Assembly (NCBI GenBank): GCA_934045905.1
Contig: OW203768.1
Location: forward strand, 3,624,316-3,688,315
Reading direction: 5' to 3'
Source of the DNA: Leuctra nigra
Taxonomy: Eukaryota > Arthropoda > Insecta > Plecoptera > Leuctridae
DNA length: 64,000 nucleotides
Positions 37,180 through 48,876 of the stretch are shown in pieces. Every line of letters begins with the position of its first letter. Position 1 is the stretch's first letter. The translations under genes were made by a program, and so were the position numbers. The notes beneath the pieces were generated by a model. That model made no database searches. It was given only the letters and a program-made list of their open reading frames with translations, and had not been told where the DNA came from.

Positions 37180-39280
37180 ATCATCATCATCATCATCCTT
37201 CATGGATTAGGCTCATCAGCCTGTTCCGGTTCCCAACGCTTTCTTGGACGTCCTAAATTTCTTCTTCCATGTGGGTGGTACTCCCAAACTTGAGCTGGTA
37301 ATCTGCTCTCCGGCATCCTTAGTAGGTGTTCGCTCCATTTCGACTTGTAGTGCTTTAGTTTGTCGTGAATGCTTTCGATGTTTAGCTCCTGTCGTATATC
37401 CGTATTCCTGATTCGGTCTGCCCTTGAGCATCCCTTTACAGATCTGAGGAATCTCATCTCAGCAGATTGCATTTGTTGTTCAGAGCGTTTAGTAGTTACA
37501 CACGTTTCAGATCCATATAATAATGTAGGCACGGCCAATGTTTTATAGAATTTCATCCTGGTTTCCTTCCTTGTCTTGTTTCGTAAATTTGTATTGATAG
37601 TTCCACATATGCTTCTGAATTGATTAATTCTGTCTTCTACATCTCGGTCTTGATAATGTGAAATGTTGCAACCAAGGTATTTGAAGTAACTGACCTGTTC
37701 TAAAATCTCATTATTAACGACAATTTTTGTTCTTCTTGCTTCCCGCCCTCTGAAAGCCATAGTTTTCGTTTTTGCTATTGAAATTTTTAGACCATAATCA
37801 CTTCTCATGATTTCATTTAGTGTGTGAATACCTTTCTGCAAATCATTTTCGTTCCTTTGAATCAATACCATGTCGTCAGCATACAAGAGCATATTCAGGG
37901 TGGTATTGTCATTTAATTCTATTCCCTTTCTAAAACATCTCTTCCATTGTCTTATGGCGTCGTCTAAATATATATTAAAAAGCGTTGGAGATAAGCCGCA
38001 TCCTTGCCGTACTCCCTTATTTGATGGCATCTTTTCTGTCAATCTGCCACTCAGGTCCAAAGTAATAGTAGTGTTGTGGTATAGACTCATTATCGCTCTT
38101 ATCAGATGCATTGGATATCCTCTCTTCTGCATGATCATCCACATCTTTCGCCTGTTAACACTATCAAAGGCTTTCTCTAGATCTATGAAAGCTATATGTG
38201 TATCACAATTGAACTCTCTTCGTTTCTCAATAATTTGTTTAAGCGTAAAGATAGCATCTGTTGTGGAACGACCCGCTCGAAAACCCATCTGTTCTTCATC
38301 AATTAAATGATCCGATATAACCTTTAATCTAGAGTTTAGTATTCTGGCATATATTTTATAAGCGGTTTCAAGAAGACTGATCCCTCTGTAGTTAGCATAC
38401 AGGTCGCGGTTCCCTTTCTTGAACAGAGAAATAACTTTTGCCTTCGCCCAATCATTGGGTATTGTACTCGTTCTCCAGCACATGTTAAAAAGATGCAGAA
38501 GTCTTTGATGCAACAGTATTCCCCCATACTTCCAAAGTTCCATGCCTATTCCACTTAGCCCAGCTGCTTTTCTATTTTTTGTGGCACGAATGGCCTCAAT
38601 TACTTCTTGTATTGTTATGTCATCTAAACCTCGTGTGTCTTCTTCTCGGATCTCATTTATAACAGCGTTTGGGTCATACCACAAATCTGTGTAGTGTCTC
38701 TTCCACTCCTCACTTCTTATACAGTCTATTCTCAATGTCTCCCGTTCTGATTTTGAGAATGACTTCATAGTTTTATAAGCCATGCTCTGTCTACCATGGA
38801 CATCATTTTCAATTACACTAATAAAACGATCCCACGAGTCTTGGTGCGCTTTCCGCACCAGGTTCTTTGCAATATTTCTTTTGACTTTGTATGTCTCTAT
38901 ATGTTCTACTGTTGGATCGTTTAACCGGTTCAGATATGCTACTTGTTTCTCTTTAATAGCTATTTGTATTTCCTGTGACCAGATTTTTAGACCTTTCATT
39001 CTTCCATGCTTCTTCTTCTTCCCCAACACTTCCATTGCAACCTGCTTGACCATATGTTGCAAATTACTCCACTCTTCTTCAATGTCTCGACTAGTCTCCT
39101 TTGTATTTAATTCCTTGTGCAACCTCTTTTGATATAAGTCTCTTAAACTTTCTTCCTGCAATAGATGTGTTTTAAAAACTTCTTCAGCTTTCTTTTCTTG
39201 TGGTATGCCTTTGCTCTTCTTCCATCTTTTATACAGAACGATCTGCGAGATTAGTAAGAAATGGTCCGTATTCACGTCGC
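37180..39280 (-). mobile_element. 5'-truncated non-LTR retrotransposon (LINE)
   Basis: The element is bracketed by a 9-bp direct repeat ATTTTTAAC (37171-37179 and 39281-39289). On the minus strand it ends with a stop codon followed immediately by about six GAT units rather than poly-A. Such short-repeat 3' tails are typical of RTE-like LINEs. The 5' end breaks inside the endonuclease domain. The intact target-site duplication and unbroken frame imply a young insertion. It lies antisense inside the Beat intron. Confidence 0.9.
37200..39275 (-). CDS. LINE ORF2 fragment: reverse transcriptase
   Basis: An unbroken frame of 691 codons. It opens with VNTDHFLLISQI, the final SDH-type motif of an AP endonuclease domain whose bulk is lost, so the annotated start (GTG) is not a true initiation codon; an in-frame stop lies just upstream in flanking DNA. 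Reverse transcriptase motifs follow: NRKAAGLSGIGMELWK (about 233-249), GFRAGRSTTDA (331-341), the catalytic Asp of FIDLEKAFDSV (363-373), GVRQGCGLSPTLFN (421-434) and the catalytic LLYADDMVLI (463-472). The C-terminus (LLYGSETC, WSEHLLRMPESRLP, GRPRKRW) is typical of RTE-like elements. The protein would copy RNA by target-primed reverse transcription, but without the endonuclease it is presumably inactive alone. Exact clade is inferred. Confidence 0.9.
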   Translation of the reverse strand: MNTDHFLLISQIVLYKRWKKSKGIPQEKKAEEVFKTHLLQEESLRDLYQKRLHKELNTKETSRDIEEEWSNLQHMVKQVAMEVLGKKKKHGRMKGLKIWSQEIQIAIKEKQVAYLNRLNDPTVEHIETYKVKRNIAKNLVRKAHQDSWDRFISVIENDVHGRQSMAYKTMKSFSKSERETLRIDCIRSEEWKRHYTDLWYDPNAVINEIREEDTRGLDDITIQEVIEAIRATKNRKAAGLSGIGMELWKYGGILLHQRLLHLFNMCWRTSTIPNDWAKAKVISLFKKGNRDLYANYRGISLLETAYKIYARILNSRLKVISDHLIDEEQMGFRAGRSTTDAIFTLKQIIEKRREFNCDTHIAFIDLEKAFDSVNRRKMWMIMQKRGYPMHLIRAIMSLYHNTTITLDLSGRLTEKMPSNKGVRQGCGLSPTLFNIYLDDAIRQWKRCFRKGIELNDNTTLNMLLYADDMVLIQRNENDLQKGIHTLNEIMRSDYGLKISIAKTKTMAFRGREARRTKIVVNNEILEQVSYFKYLGCNISHYQDRDVEDRINQFRSICGTINTNLRNKTRKETRMKFYKTLAVPTLLYGSETCVTTKRSEQQMQSAEMRFLRSVKGCSRADRIRNTDIRQELNIESIHDKLKHYKSKWSEHLLRMPESRLPAQVWEYHPHGRRNLGRPRKRWEPEQADEPNP

Positions 39281-39290
39281 ATTTTTAACA

Positions 39291-39485
39291 AAAACAGTAT
39301 TCAGAACAGTTCAATGAAAATAATTTCATAGTTTGGAATAAGTTATTAGTTTTATTTTGTCCAACAGATGTTTAGTGCCAAAATTTATTAATTTTCGGGC
39401 AATAAACGTCTGTATAGGGCAAAGTAAATCTAATAAACCATTACAAGCTATGGAATTATTTTCATTGAACTGTTCTGAAGACTCG
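39291..39485. repeat. Inverted repeat next to the LINE
   Basis: TTCAGAACAGTTCAATGAAA with AATAATTT (39301-39328) recurs inverted as AATTATTTTCATTGAACTG then TTCTGAAGA (about 39450-39480), with about 120 bp between. It is a small pre-existing foldback near the LINE target. Confidence 0.6.
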
Positions 39486-40801
39486 TACAAAGTCTTATTT
39501 TGAAAACAATTGCATTGGTAAAGATATTGATACAAATCGATTAAAAAACTCTTCAAGCAAACTCACTACCCAGCCGTCTTAAATTCTACTTCAGATTCTT
39601 TGAAAACATAATATGTGCATATTTATGAGTCAGTATTATGAATGTCATATACCCGGTGGAGCAAAAAGATCACCCGTTTTGACAGGTCCCTATACTGAAA
39701 TTTTTACCCGTGTTTGACAATATACCGAAATGTAATATGTTTCAAAAAAATTTATTGAATAGAGAAAACGTTCGAAATGATTGACTTTAGAGTTAAAAAA
39801 CAGAATAAACCAGATAAGTGACTAGTTTGAATAATTGATTTGGAGTAACTTTGTCCTAATTAGGTGAATTTATGTTGTTTGGTCCACCATTTTCCTTGTG
39901 GACTTGGGGCAAACGATGTTTCCTATTATGGATTTCTGAATCTGATATACCGAAATTAGTGGCAATGAATCTTTTATTTTTGTTTTCAGTGTTTTTCATA
40001 ACGCTGATATAAACAGTTTTTCAACGTCTTAATTCAAAAGTATTAAACTTTTTCTCAGTAATAAAAATATTTTGAAAATTGCACACATCAAATTTTCATA
40101 TAATTTCTATAATGTGTGAAAGTTTCAGCTATCTTTCTTACATAGTTTTGTCGGAGTGACCTCTCAATCAGGGTAATTGTTTTTGGCTCCTTATTTCTGT
40201 ACAGCATTCATTGTTCTGACCTTGTAATGAATAAAATTAGAGAAAATTAGTGAAAATCGGGAACAACATTTTTGCGTGATTCACAACTTCATTGTCATAG
40301 GTGTCGGGAAAATTATAGACACAGAACATAAGATTAGGATTAGGATTGATCCTTCATATTTCAATGGAATGGATTGCGTGTGTTGCCAATGACACATTGC
40401 ATGAAAAGTGTTCATCTTCTTAAAATGTCAACACAGCAATCTAAAATATTTGGCAACACGGCAAAACCTGATGACTGAGATATTAACATTGTTGACCTCA
40501 ACAAAGCCGCCGATTCGTTACATGTCCGACCTTGTTATTATTGCCATTCAGAATTAGGAATTGTGAAACTGTAGAAAACTTCTTGATTGACAATTTATTA
40601 TAATCAGCTCGTTCATGTTGCAGCGCATTAAACTCGAAATAGAATGTCTGTTTTCAGCTCGCAAATAAAGCGATTGAGATGATTACAGTAATTTGTAGTG
40701 GAATTGATGACAGCATCGCAGATATCCTCAATGGAATGTCACAACAATGGAGTTCTCAATGAATTGGCTTCTCGACTGACGTTTTTCTTTTTTAGTACTT
40801 A

Positions 40802-41385
40802 AGGCTGAATTAAGCTGGCTTTCCATGCTCCGTCATCTTCCGTCAACGTCCGTCACCGTCCGACGAAAACGACCACGTGACCCATCTCGACCAATCCCTC
40901 GCCGTCCGAGATTTTTGGGAATGGCTCTGATTGGCGAGACGGGTCACGTGGTCGTTTTCGTCGGACGGTGACGGACGTTGACGGAAGATGACGGAGCATG
41001 GAAAGCCAGCATTACACGATTCAAGTTTCCTTGAATTCTACCCTTTCAAGGGGGTTGAATTCAAGACTTGTATCGTCTAAATGAAAACATTGAAGCGTCC
41101 CAGTCTTGAATTCAAGACATCTCTTCAGCCTTTTCACTTAGAACATGTCATATTTTCCTTCAAGTCTTGAAATACTTTAACCAATTGCTAATTTCACCGC
41201 AACTTCAATCAACAATAAACAGTCATATTTTCCTTCAAGTATTGAAATACTTTAACCAATTGCTAATTTCACCGCAACTTCAATCAACAATAAACATTAA
41301 ATCGTCTACATTCTCTTTAAAGTTTCCTTGAAATCAAGGGTGAATTCAACCCCTTCAAGGAAACTTGAACCGTGTAATTCAGGCT
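40802..41385. mobile_element. PIF/Harbinger-type MITE (outer element)
   Basis: Ends AGGCTGAATTA-CACG / CGTGTAATTCAGGCT, flanked by TTA (40799-40801, 41386-41388). Its left arm is split by the nested element at 40813-41011. Inner arms continue GATTCAAGTTTCCTTGA / TCAAGGAAACTTGAACC. A 77-bp segment (TATTTTCCTTCAAGT...ATAAACA) is tandemly duplicated at about 41146-41299. Non-coding. Confidence 0.85.
40813..41011. mobile_element. Nested 199-bp PIF/Harbinger-type MITE
   Basis: About 70-bp inverted repeats (GCTGGCTTTCCATGCTCCGTC / GACGGAGCATGGAAAGCC) flank a short loop. The TTA at 40810-40812 is duplicated at 41012-41014, exactly interrupting GAATTA-CACG of the outer element. The arms contain GGTCACGTGGTCG and repeated CGTCCGTC words. 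The near-perfect arms suggest recent insertion. Confidence 0.9.
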
Positions 41386-41392
41386 TTAGTAG

Positions 41393-41515
41393 TGTTTAAC
41401 GTCGCATTGTTCTGCAACAAGCAAAGCTAATGGCGACGGTTGAATGATTGTGATGTTGATTGGGAGATAATGGTGAAGAGTAATATGTAAAGGTGGTCGT
41501 GCCATTTGATATGGC
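41393..41515 (-). mobile_element. SINE-like repeat copy
   Basis: Shares 'ttaacgtcgcattgttctgcaac', 'gctaatggcgacgg' and 'gaatgattgtgatg' with the copy at 22563-22830. It starts a few bases beyond the outer PIF element. Confidence 0.55.
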
Positions 41516-42475
41516 ATTTAATTAATACCAGTGTTTTTATCCTAGATTAGTGTTCATTAACATTTTCCTGGTATATCGTTTTTCTCGATTTATAAACGTG
41601 AATGTTATTATCACAAGCACGAGCACAACTTCATCATGAAGCTAAATCAATTCAAGAATCCACTACCCACAGGCAAATTGTTATGATGATTAAAATGTGA
41701 AAATAGCTGGCTTTAGTCGATCTAAGAAATAAGACTGCCGAGTAAAAATACAATATTTGTGCCCAAATTCGTGGCAAATTTGATTGAATTGGTTGTTTTA
41801 CCGTCAGCTGGTAATCTAACTGTCCTGACGTAACGGCGATGTATTTTGATATTATCTACTTTTCATTTCGTCACCAATGCGTCAATCGTGATATTTTACA
41901 TTCCCGTTTTGGCCCTTACGCCTCCGTTACGTCAATTGTGGTGGCACTTTAGGTCGAGTTTGACACACAAATTGTATTTATAAATGCTTTATTTCTTAGA
42001 GCGAACAATTGACCAAACCAAGGAGCGTGGGCGTTGGCTTAAATAACAAAATGGTTACCATGGTAACTCTAGATTTCTCGGAAAATAACAATTTGTCATT
42101 CGACAACTGAAATTCAGAAGGATCAAACGAAACAGCTCACATGTGTTTGATATCACTAAAGTACCATCATGTTTCATTATTAACTAGTATAAATCGTGTT
42201 TGATGAAATGCTGGACAATTATTACAGAGATACAACAAAGCAAAGTATATTTTGACAGGTATGTTGCCAAAGCGTTTTACATGGCAATGTCGTCTGTCAG
42301 TGGAGAGTTGTGAAACAGTCGAGAAATTGAAACAAAGACCTACATCTCTCAACTCTTTTAAGAAGTTAAGACTGAACAATATTCATATTTCCAATATGTT
42401 GAATGGTTAAAATATTGACTATATTGAGGGAATGTAATACCAAGGATGTGTGCTATGATTTAGTTAGTTGACTCT

Positions 42476-43040
42476 GAGGTTTGTGCACCCCTGGATGTCG
42501 TCAAGGGTGGACAGAGCTTGATGTTTGTGCACCCTGGTTGTCGTCAAGGGTGGACAGAGCTTGATGTTTGTGCACCCCTGGATGTCGTCAAGGGTGGGCA
42601 GAGCTTGATGTTTGTGCACCCCTGGATGTCGTCAAGGGTGGGCAGAGCTTGATGTTTGTGCACCCCTTGATGTCGTCAAGGGTGGGCAGAGCTTGATGTT
42701 TGTGCACCCTGGTTGTCGTCAAGGGTGGACAGAGCTTGATGTTTGTGCTCCCTGGATGTCGTCAAGGGTGGACAGTGCTTGAGGTTTGTGCACCCCTGGA
42801 TGTCGTCAAGGGTGGGCAGAGCTTGATGTTTGTGCACCCCTGGATGTCGTCAAGGGTGAGCAGAGCTTGATGTTTGTGCACCCTGGATGTCGTCAAGGGT
42901 GGGCAGATCTTGATGTTTGTGCACCCTGGATGTCGTCAAGGGTGGGCAGATCTTGATGTTTGTGCACCCTGGATGTAGTCAAGGGTGGGCAGAGCTTGAT
43001 GTTTGTGCACCCCTGGATGTCGTCAAGTGTGGACAGAGCT
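42476..43040. repeat. 43/44-bp minisatellite, 13 units
   Basis: Thirteen units of the type GATGTTTGTGCACCCCTGG then ATGTCGTCAAGGGTGGGCAGAGCTT. Units with CCCC are 44 bp and units with CCC are 43 bp, and they differ further at GGATG/GGTTG and GGGCAG/GGACAG. Variant order is not random (units 10-12 share the CCC form and units 10-11 share AGATCTT), indicating local duplication of blocks. A minus-strand 111-codon ORF through it is spurious. Confidence 0.95.
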
Positions 43041-43519
43041 GCAGGAAATGATCCCAGACATGAGATCTCTCGAGTTCTTAGCCGTGGACTTACATGAATG
43101 ATGTTGTTTATTACCTGAGACGGAGACGAGTCTGTGACGTCATGATATGCCAGCAGATTGCTTGTTCTGTTCTTGATTGACAGAACAAGAGCTCTGTAGG
43201 GGACGTCACTGACAGTTCTAATATTCAAATATCGCCCTTACTTTTGAACCATTTAAATTATGAAATATGTGAAAAAAATTTAGCATCTAATGTTTTAGTC
43301 GATTTTAGCAAAATAAACTCCAAAAATACAATATTTGTACCCAAACTAGTGGAAAATAGAGAAATTTCATATTTACTTATTACTTGTCTGTTGGTAAGGT
43401 CGACTCAAAAAATAGCTACGCTATAATTATTTTTCAAATTTTTCGTAAATTCAATAGGTCCAAATGACATAGCAATATTTAGGAAATATTACCTATCCGA
43501 TGTTTACCTTTGAATGGAA

Positions 43520-43690
43520 CCTACTCTTAACGTCGCATTGTTCTACAACTGTGCTAATGGCACCGAATGAATGATTATGATGATGATTGGATAAGGATGG
43601 ACGGTGGGAAGGAGGCGGTCGTGGCCTATGAGTAGTGAACCTTCCCGGCATTTTCCTCTGGTTTGAAGGAAACTCCAAGCAATGAGATAG
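43520..43690 (-). mobile_element. SINE-like repeat copy
   Basis: Contains 'ttaacgtcgcattgttctacaac', 'gattatgatgatgattgg', 'ggatggacggtgggaaggaggcggtcgtgg' and 'ccttcccggcattttcctctgg', aligning with the body of 22563-22830. No tRNA head is visible. Confidence 0.6.
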
Positions 43691-44244
43691 CAAGCAGTTT
43701 TGTAATATTTTCCTACGTGTTACATTTTGTATGTTTGTATGCATTTCCCAGGTCATACCGATCAATACATCGATCTGAAATGTTGCACTAGTCTATAATA
43801 TAATGTCAGCCACTGAACGGGTTCCGCTGATTGGTTCAAAAGGGAAAAGTAACCGTTTTCCAATTAAGTTGAAATTCTGATGGCCATTTGGACAAATATT
43901 TGCTCAGATATTATAGACATTTGAACAAAATTAGTGAAGAACTTGAGTTTTTACCATAATATTAGGATTATTTTGAGATATTAGTCAAATTTATTTTATC
44001 GAGAATGAATATTTCATTCCACCTTGATTACTTGAACATCATTATGTTCGTATTTACAGCTTTTTCCAAGGTATACATAACAACAATCACTCAACAAAAC
44101 ATATTAATTCGCATGCAACTCTCATGCTAGCTTACGTACGTTCACAAACATTCGTGCGAGCTTGATATACGATTCCCTTCAATCTAATTCCCCTCGCAAC
44201 TACTTAAACACCGTAATAACACCCGTTTAAATATTGTCCGCGCG

Positions 44245-44330
44245 GTAACCACGGCAACGCGTGAAACAAGTTGACATTCGACGATCGTCCATCACACTCG
44301 AGGCATATGGCGAGGGTGTCACGTGATCAG
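44245..44330. promoter_or_regulatory. X-box and E-box cluster in GC-rich patch
   Basis: GTAACCACGGCAAC (44245-44258) matches the RFX X-box consensus, and TGTCACGTGATC lies near 44317. Both are in a short GC-rich patch within the Beat intron. This is a candidate intronic enhancer by motif content only. Confidence 0.3.
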
Positions 44331-44560
44331 TCATATCTGTAATAATTGATTGAGATTGGTGAGTCCCCACACGTATTTACATGTGTCGGCCATATTGACA
44401 GCTGGCGTGATTAACGACGCACGCGTTAATGATATCTGCGAGTATAAATCTTTTGGAGCGTATTGACAGTCGCTGAGCGAATCAGAAGTTACATTAGCTG
44501 TCCGAGTGGAAGCCACGGGAAATGCCGCTTTTGTAAAATGTTATCAAAATTCAAATATCT

Positions 44561-44890
44561 CCCAAGGCTAATTATTTTGACTGTAATGTAACTTTGGGAT
44601 TTGTTTTCTTGAACTACTATACTTAAAAAAAAGATAAAGTAATATTTCACATACAAAACTTGGAAAATATTTTTTGTTCAAATATTGCAACTTTCTCAAA
44701 ACATCAATTATCAAGTCAAATTATGAAGAAAAAAAAATTATAATTTATTTTCATTATATTTATATTTGATGGAAAATATAAAAACTATTTTTATTATACT
44801 TAGTAGTCCAAGAAAGTGGGCATTAAAAATAATAAATCTCAAAGTTGCAATACAGTGAAATAAAATTTTTGCTTTACCCCCGATGTCCCA
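44561..44890. repeat. Foldback related to the 8003/10387 arms
   Basis: Left part CCCAAGGCTAATTATTTTGAC, GTAACTTTGGGATTTG; right part, inverted, CAAAGTTGCAATACAGTG, TTTGCTTTACCCCCGATG. The same words occur in the arms at 8010-8110 and 10490-10570, so this is a compact, diverged member of that family. Confidence 0.45.
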
Positions 44891-46392
44891 ATTTTTGCAA
44901 AATTTTAGGCTGACATCTGATTCCAGATCGGTTACCAGGACGATTTCTCGCAATTTCTCACTTTTAAACCAGTCTTTTCAGGCACCATGCATACACCAAC
45001 CAAAGTACCCATGTGAAAATTTGAACCCTTGCCAATGCCTTTCTAGCTGACGCGACCCTAGATTATCAACAAAATTCTCTCATTAATTGAATTAAAACGA
45101 TAATTAACAGTTTGTCCGATCAAGCTTATAAGATGTTCAATAATTGTTAACACATTTTCGAAGATGATTTTGCTTCTTGTTTCAGACATTGTTTTGAGAA
45201 CGATTTGTTACAAAATGGGCCAAAATAGAATGCATTGCACCTTGATCATGTGCAAACTGTTGTTTTGCAGACACAACAACAGAGCGGCAGTAACTCCTGC
45301 ACAGTATGCAACCTACATGCACTAACATAACAGTCTTTTATACGCATTCACGGAGCGTTTTCCTAGTTAATTTCATTTAAAATGTTCGCTCCAATATATT
45401 AAATGATTCTCGTTTTCCTAATCCTTGGCACAAGAGAAGGAATCGCAATTAAAGATGGCAGTGAAACTCAACAATTGCAGCGCTGCAGCGGAGACTTTGT
45501 TTTAATTATGCAGCTCTGGCAATCGCCTGCATCAAGCACGTCTTTATTCCAGCAGAATACAAGAACATTACATGCAGGAAGGAAAATTACCCGAGAACAT
45601 GCATTTTACAGACTATTTCGTGAATAATGGAGATTATGGAAGTGAATTCAGTATTTGCTTTTAGTATTTCTTGGTTTTTTCAATAGGAAATGAGGCTGCT
45701 AATTTTTCAATGAGTCAGAAATGTATCCTTAAATATTGAAATGGAGCTGATAAAGTCCTCATTTTTCTATGCTGTAAAGCGTATTGTACGACGATATGTC
45801 AGAGGGTTATTTGCCCCCCCCCCCCCCACTGGATTTCAATAGAGGCCAAATAATGCAGAAAATATATTACTTTGTATACAGATTAAAATACATAGTAATT
45901 AGAGAACTGCGTACGTTTTCTTCGTCCGGTTTCCAAGATAAGTACTTCCTCGATGGTTGATTTGTTTATGCTATCTGAAATATTAAATGTAACATTGAGT
46001 TAATTTCTCTATAAAAGCATAGACATTGTATAGCCTTCGGAAAAGTAAGAAATTACAGCTCAAATTTAAAGTTTTCCTAATCGAGATCCCCCCCGGGAAT
46101 CTCATTGCCAACGAAATTGCTACCGCTTTGCAGTTATAGAATCCCCACCCAGGCACTAAACTATCAAATATTACCCCCCCCCCCCCCCCCTTCCGCTTAT
46201 CCCTGACATAATGCTGTTGGCGCCCTTGTACATTGCATCAACTTAACAGCAAAGCAAGAAAACTTTTATGAAATGAGTAGGGGGACGCCATGTTCTTGCA
46301 TTTACTCCCTGAATTTAAGAACGCTGTTGTAGCAGAATTTTCAAAATTATTTCTTCGACAATGGAAAATGTTGACCCACATTTGAATTGTTT

Positions 46393-47300
46393 TATTGAGC
46401 GAGCGTAGCGAGCGTCACCACGGTACTCTTATGGCACTTTCTCTGTGTTTTTTTTGTTTTTTTGTGTTCACAGCCCAGGTTAAACGGCACAACCAATCGA
46501 TCTGAAATTTTGCACAAATACTAACGTAATCTATGCGGTCCCTGGGATCGTTTTTGAACGGGATCATGTGATTGGTTCAAATTTAAAAAAAAATATCTTT
46601 CGATTGGTTTTTCCGATCAATTTGAAATTTTGACAAGTCATTATGACCAACATTATACCCAATCTTACAAAGTTTCAGCCAAATCCTCCCATTGGTTAAA
46701 ATTTAAAAAAATCTTTCATATGATTTTTGAAATTTAAACTAGAACCGTTTGACCGATCAACTTAAAACTTTGCATGGTCATTGGGACCAACATTATCTGT
46801 GTTTTTGAAAATTTTCAGACAAATCTGTGTTTAAATCCAAAAGTTATTGACATTTTACGGACATTTTGCGTGTTGGCTGTCAAATTTCTCGAAAATGTTG
46901 ATCACGGCTACTTCGACTCTTTATAGTTCCAAAAGGTAGTTAGAGCAAAAACTTTCAAACGTATGAAACTGATATGACCGTTCAACAGATCGTCTAATAT
47001 TGTGTAAGTACACACACTTATATCATATGAGTGGTCCCAGGTATATTTTTTAACTATGATTTTTGAATATTGACTAGGAACATTTTAATCATAAAGGTTC
47101 AATCGATCAACTTAAAACTTTGCATGGTCATTGGGACTCAAGCCCCATTTACACGGTGCAATTTCTATACCTACAAGTCTGACGAATTTCAAGAATTATT
47201 GGCTTTTAATGATATTTTCGATAGACATAATTTCGGTTCGAGGTGTTGTGCGTGTCCGTGCTCGCTCATCAACGCGTTACACAGAGCGTTTTCCTAGTTT
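46393..47300 (+). mobile_element. GAGCGAGCG family, long copy
   Basis: Starts TTGAGCGAGCGTAGCGAGCG and ends GTGCTCGCTCATCAACGCG, TTACACAGAGCG, TTTTCCTAGTTT. It contains several internal near-repeats of 'gatcaacttaaaactttgcatggtcattggga'. The longest member here (about 908 bp). No coding frame. Confidence 0.75.
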
Positions 47301-47439
47301 AATTATTCATCGTTTGCACTAACTTCTGTTGTTTTATATCAGGAATGTAAAAAAATTAAGTTTTTCTCCGAGGACGGAGACGTTGACGGGTGAGATTTTA
47401 CATACAAATTGAAGGAAGTAAATTGTGTAAATGTATTCT

Positions 47440-47585
47440 TGGAATATTAGTTATTCCTATTCGTTTCAAAGTTATCTCCGGAGCCTACAATTGTCCAGGT
47501 AACCATTAAAACTATGAAATGTTGCCAAAAAGCACAGAATAACAACTAGTCAGCGCATCAAGATGGTGTTAGAAATGAGGAATTT
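47440..47585 (-). repeat. Dispersed repeat shared with 16610-16745
   Basis: Inverted match to the core of the foldback at 16456: GGCTCCGGAGATAACTTTG, ATAGTTTTAATGGTTACCTGG, TTCTGTGCTTTTTGGC, CATCTTGATGCG. Non-coding. Confidence 0.55.
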
Positions 47586-47823
47586 CTCATTCTAAAATAG
47601 TGAAATTTCATAATTACTCAAACTTGCTTTGTTAACGTTTATAATTTTAGAACGTTTGAGACAAGTTTTGAATCACGAGACGATCAGGTCTGCCAACTAA
47701 CCAGCCACACACTCTGAGTGGAAACATTATACTTTACATTGTGATAATAGCTGCTCTTCTAAGTGCTCTGGTTTGTAATGTTGGTAATGGTGGCAAGTCC
47801 AGGTTATCTGCTGGTAATATCAC

Positions 47824-47992
<169 letters not shown>

Positions 47993-48118
47993 CCCCACTT
48001 TTCCCATCTCCCGATGAAATATAAATGTGATTTACTGTTCTAATAATTGCTCTATGGTTTGTCACGACGTGTCGATGTTTTGAATGATGTTTGATGAAAG
48101 TGTCAAGCGGCTCATATC

Positions 48119-48876
48119 CAGTGTTGGGGAGGAAATAGTTCCTTTTTGGGGAACTTTCAGTTCCTCTATATTTAAAGGAACTTAGGAACTAAAAAGTTTC
48201 TTTTGTATGGAACTTTGGAACTTATTTTACGTTTTTTTTTTTTTATTGTTTTATACATATATACATTTATACACTCAAAATTAAGCTGAAGCCCCACAAA
48301 GCCAAGTAATGGCTTGACTTCGGGGCAGAATCATATATAATAAAAAAATCACAAAACAATTTCACAAACTCTTCAAATAATAACTATACATACACAATAA
48401 AAAATACATAGTGCATACCTAATTGGCATTCATACAACAGACTTAAATATATACAGATCATGAAAAACTATAACATACTCTCCTCAAGAAGCCATTTTTT
48501 AAGTGGCCTCTTAATATCTGAAATTGTATTAAATCCATAAAAAAACATTTGGCAAAATATTAAAGAAGTGAGGGACTAAGTTCCTTTCGAATAGAAATAT
48601 AGTATCTTATGACATGATATGCACAGAATTTATAACGAATAATGACCCATTTTTTGTGGCTTCCTAAATTTACCGGATTTATGAAAATACACTACTTGAT
48701 TGCTTTGCTCACTCAATTTAGAGACCGAGGTAATTTAAAAAATTCCGGGCTGTTTTGGAGGGCATTGTAATATAAAACGAACTTAATTCTTTACTATGGT
48801 AACTTTCCAGTTCCTTTATCTGAAAGGAACTGGAACTGGAACTAGTTCCATGTTTTGAGGAACTTACCCACCACTG
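48119..48876. mobile_element. hAT-type element with 8-bp duplication
   Basis: Ends CAGTGTTGGGGAGG and TACCCACCACTG are imperfect inverted repeats of the common hAT type, flanked by a perfect CTCATATC duplication (48111-48118, 48877-48884). Subterminal GGAACT/AGTTCC words are repeated at both ends. A LINE 3' fragment occupies most of the interior. A solitary similar terminus (CAGTGTTGGGAAAGGAACG) begins near 49114, without a visible partner. Confidence 0.9.
48232..48770 (-). pseudogene. 5'-truncated LINE 3' end nested in hAT element
   Basis: On the minus strand a decayed reverse-transcriptase C-terminus is readable: FFNILPNVFYGFNTISDIK then RPLKKWLLEESML and a stop at 48468-48470, preceded by a frameshift after ...RYYISIRKEL. 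About 220 bp of 3' untranslated sequence follows, then a poly-A tract (T-run near 48233-48244 on the plus strand). The 'FN.LP...K..LK.WLL' pattern is the usual C-terminus of Jockey/CR1-group LINEs. The 5' limit is approximate. Confidence 0.65.

Noticed and set aside
37870..39132. Plus-strand ORFs of 146 and 116 codons
   Set aside because: They are antisense shadows of the LINE reverse transcriptase frame.
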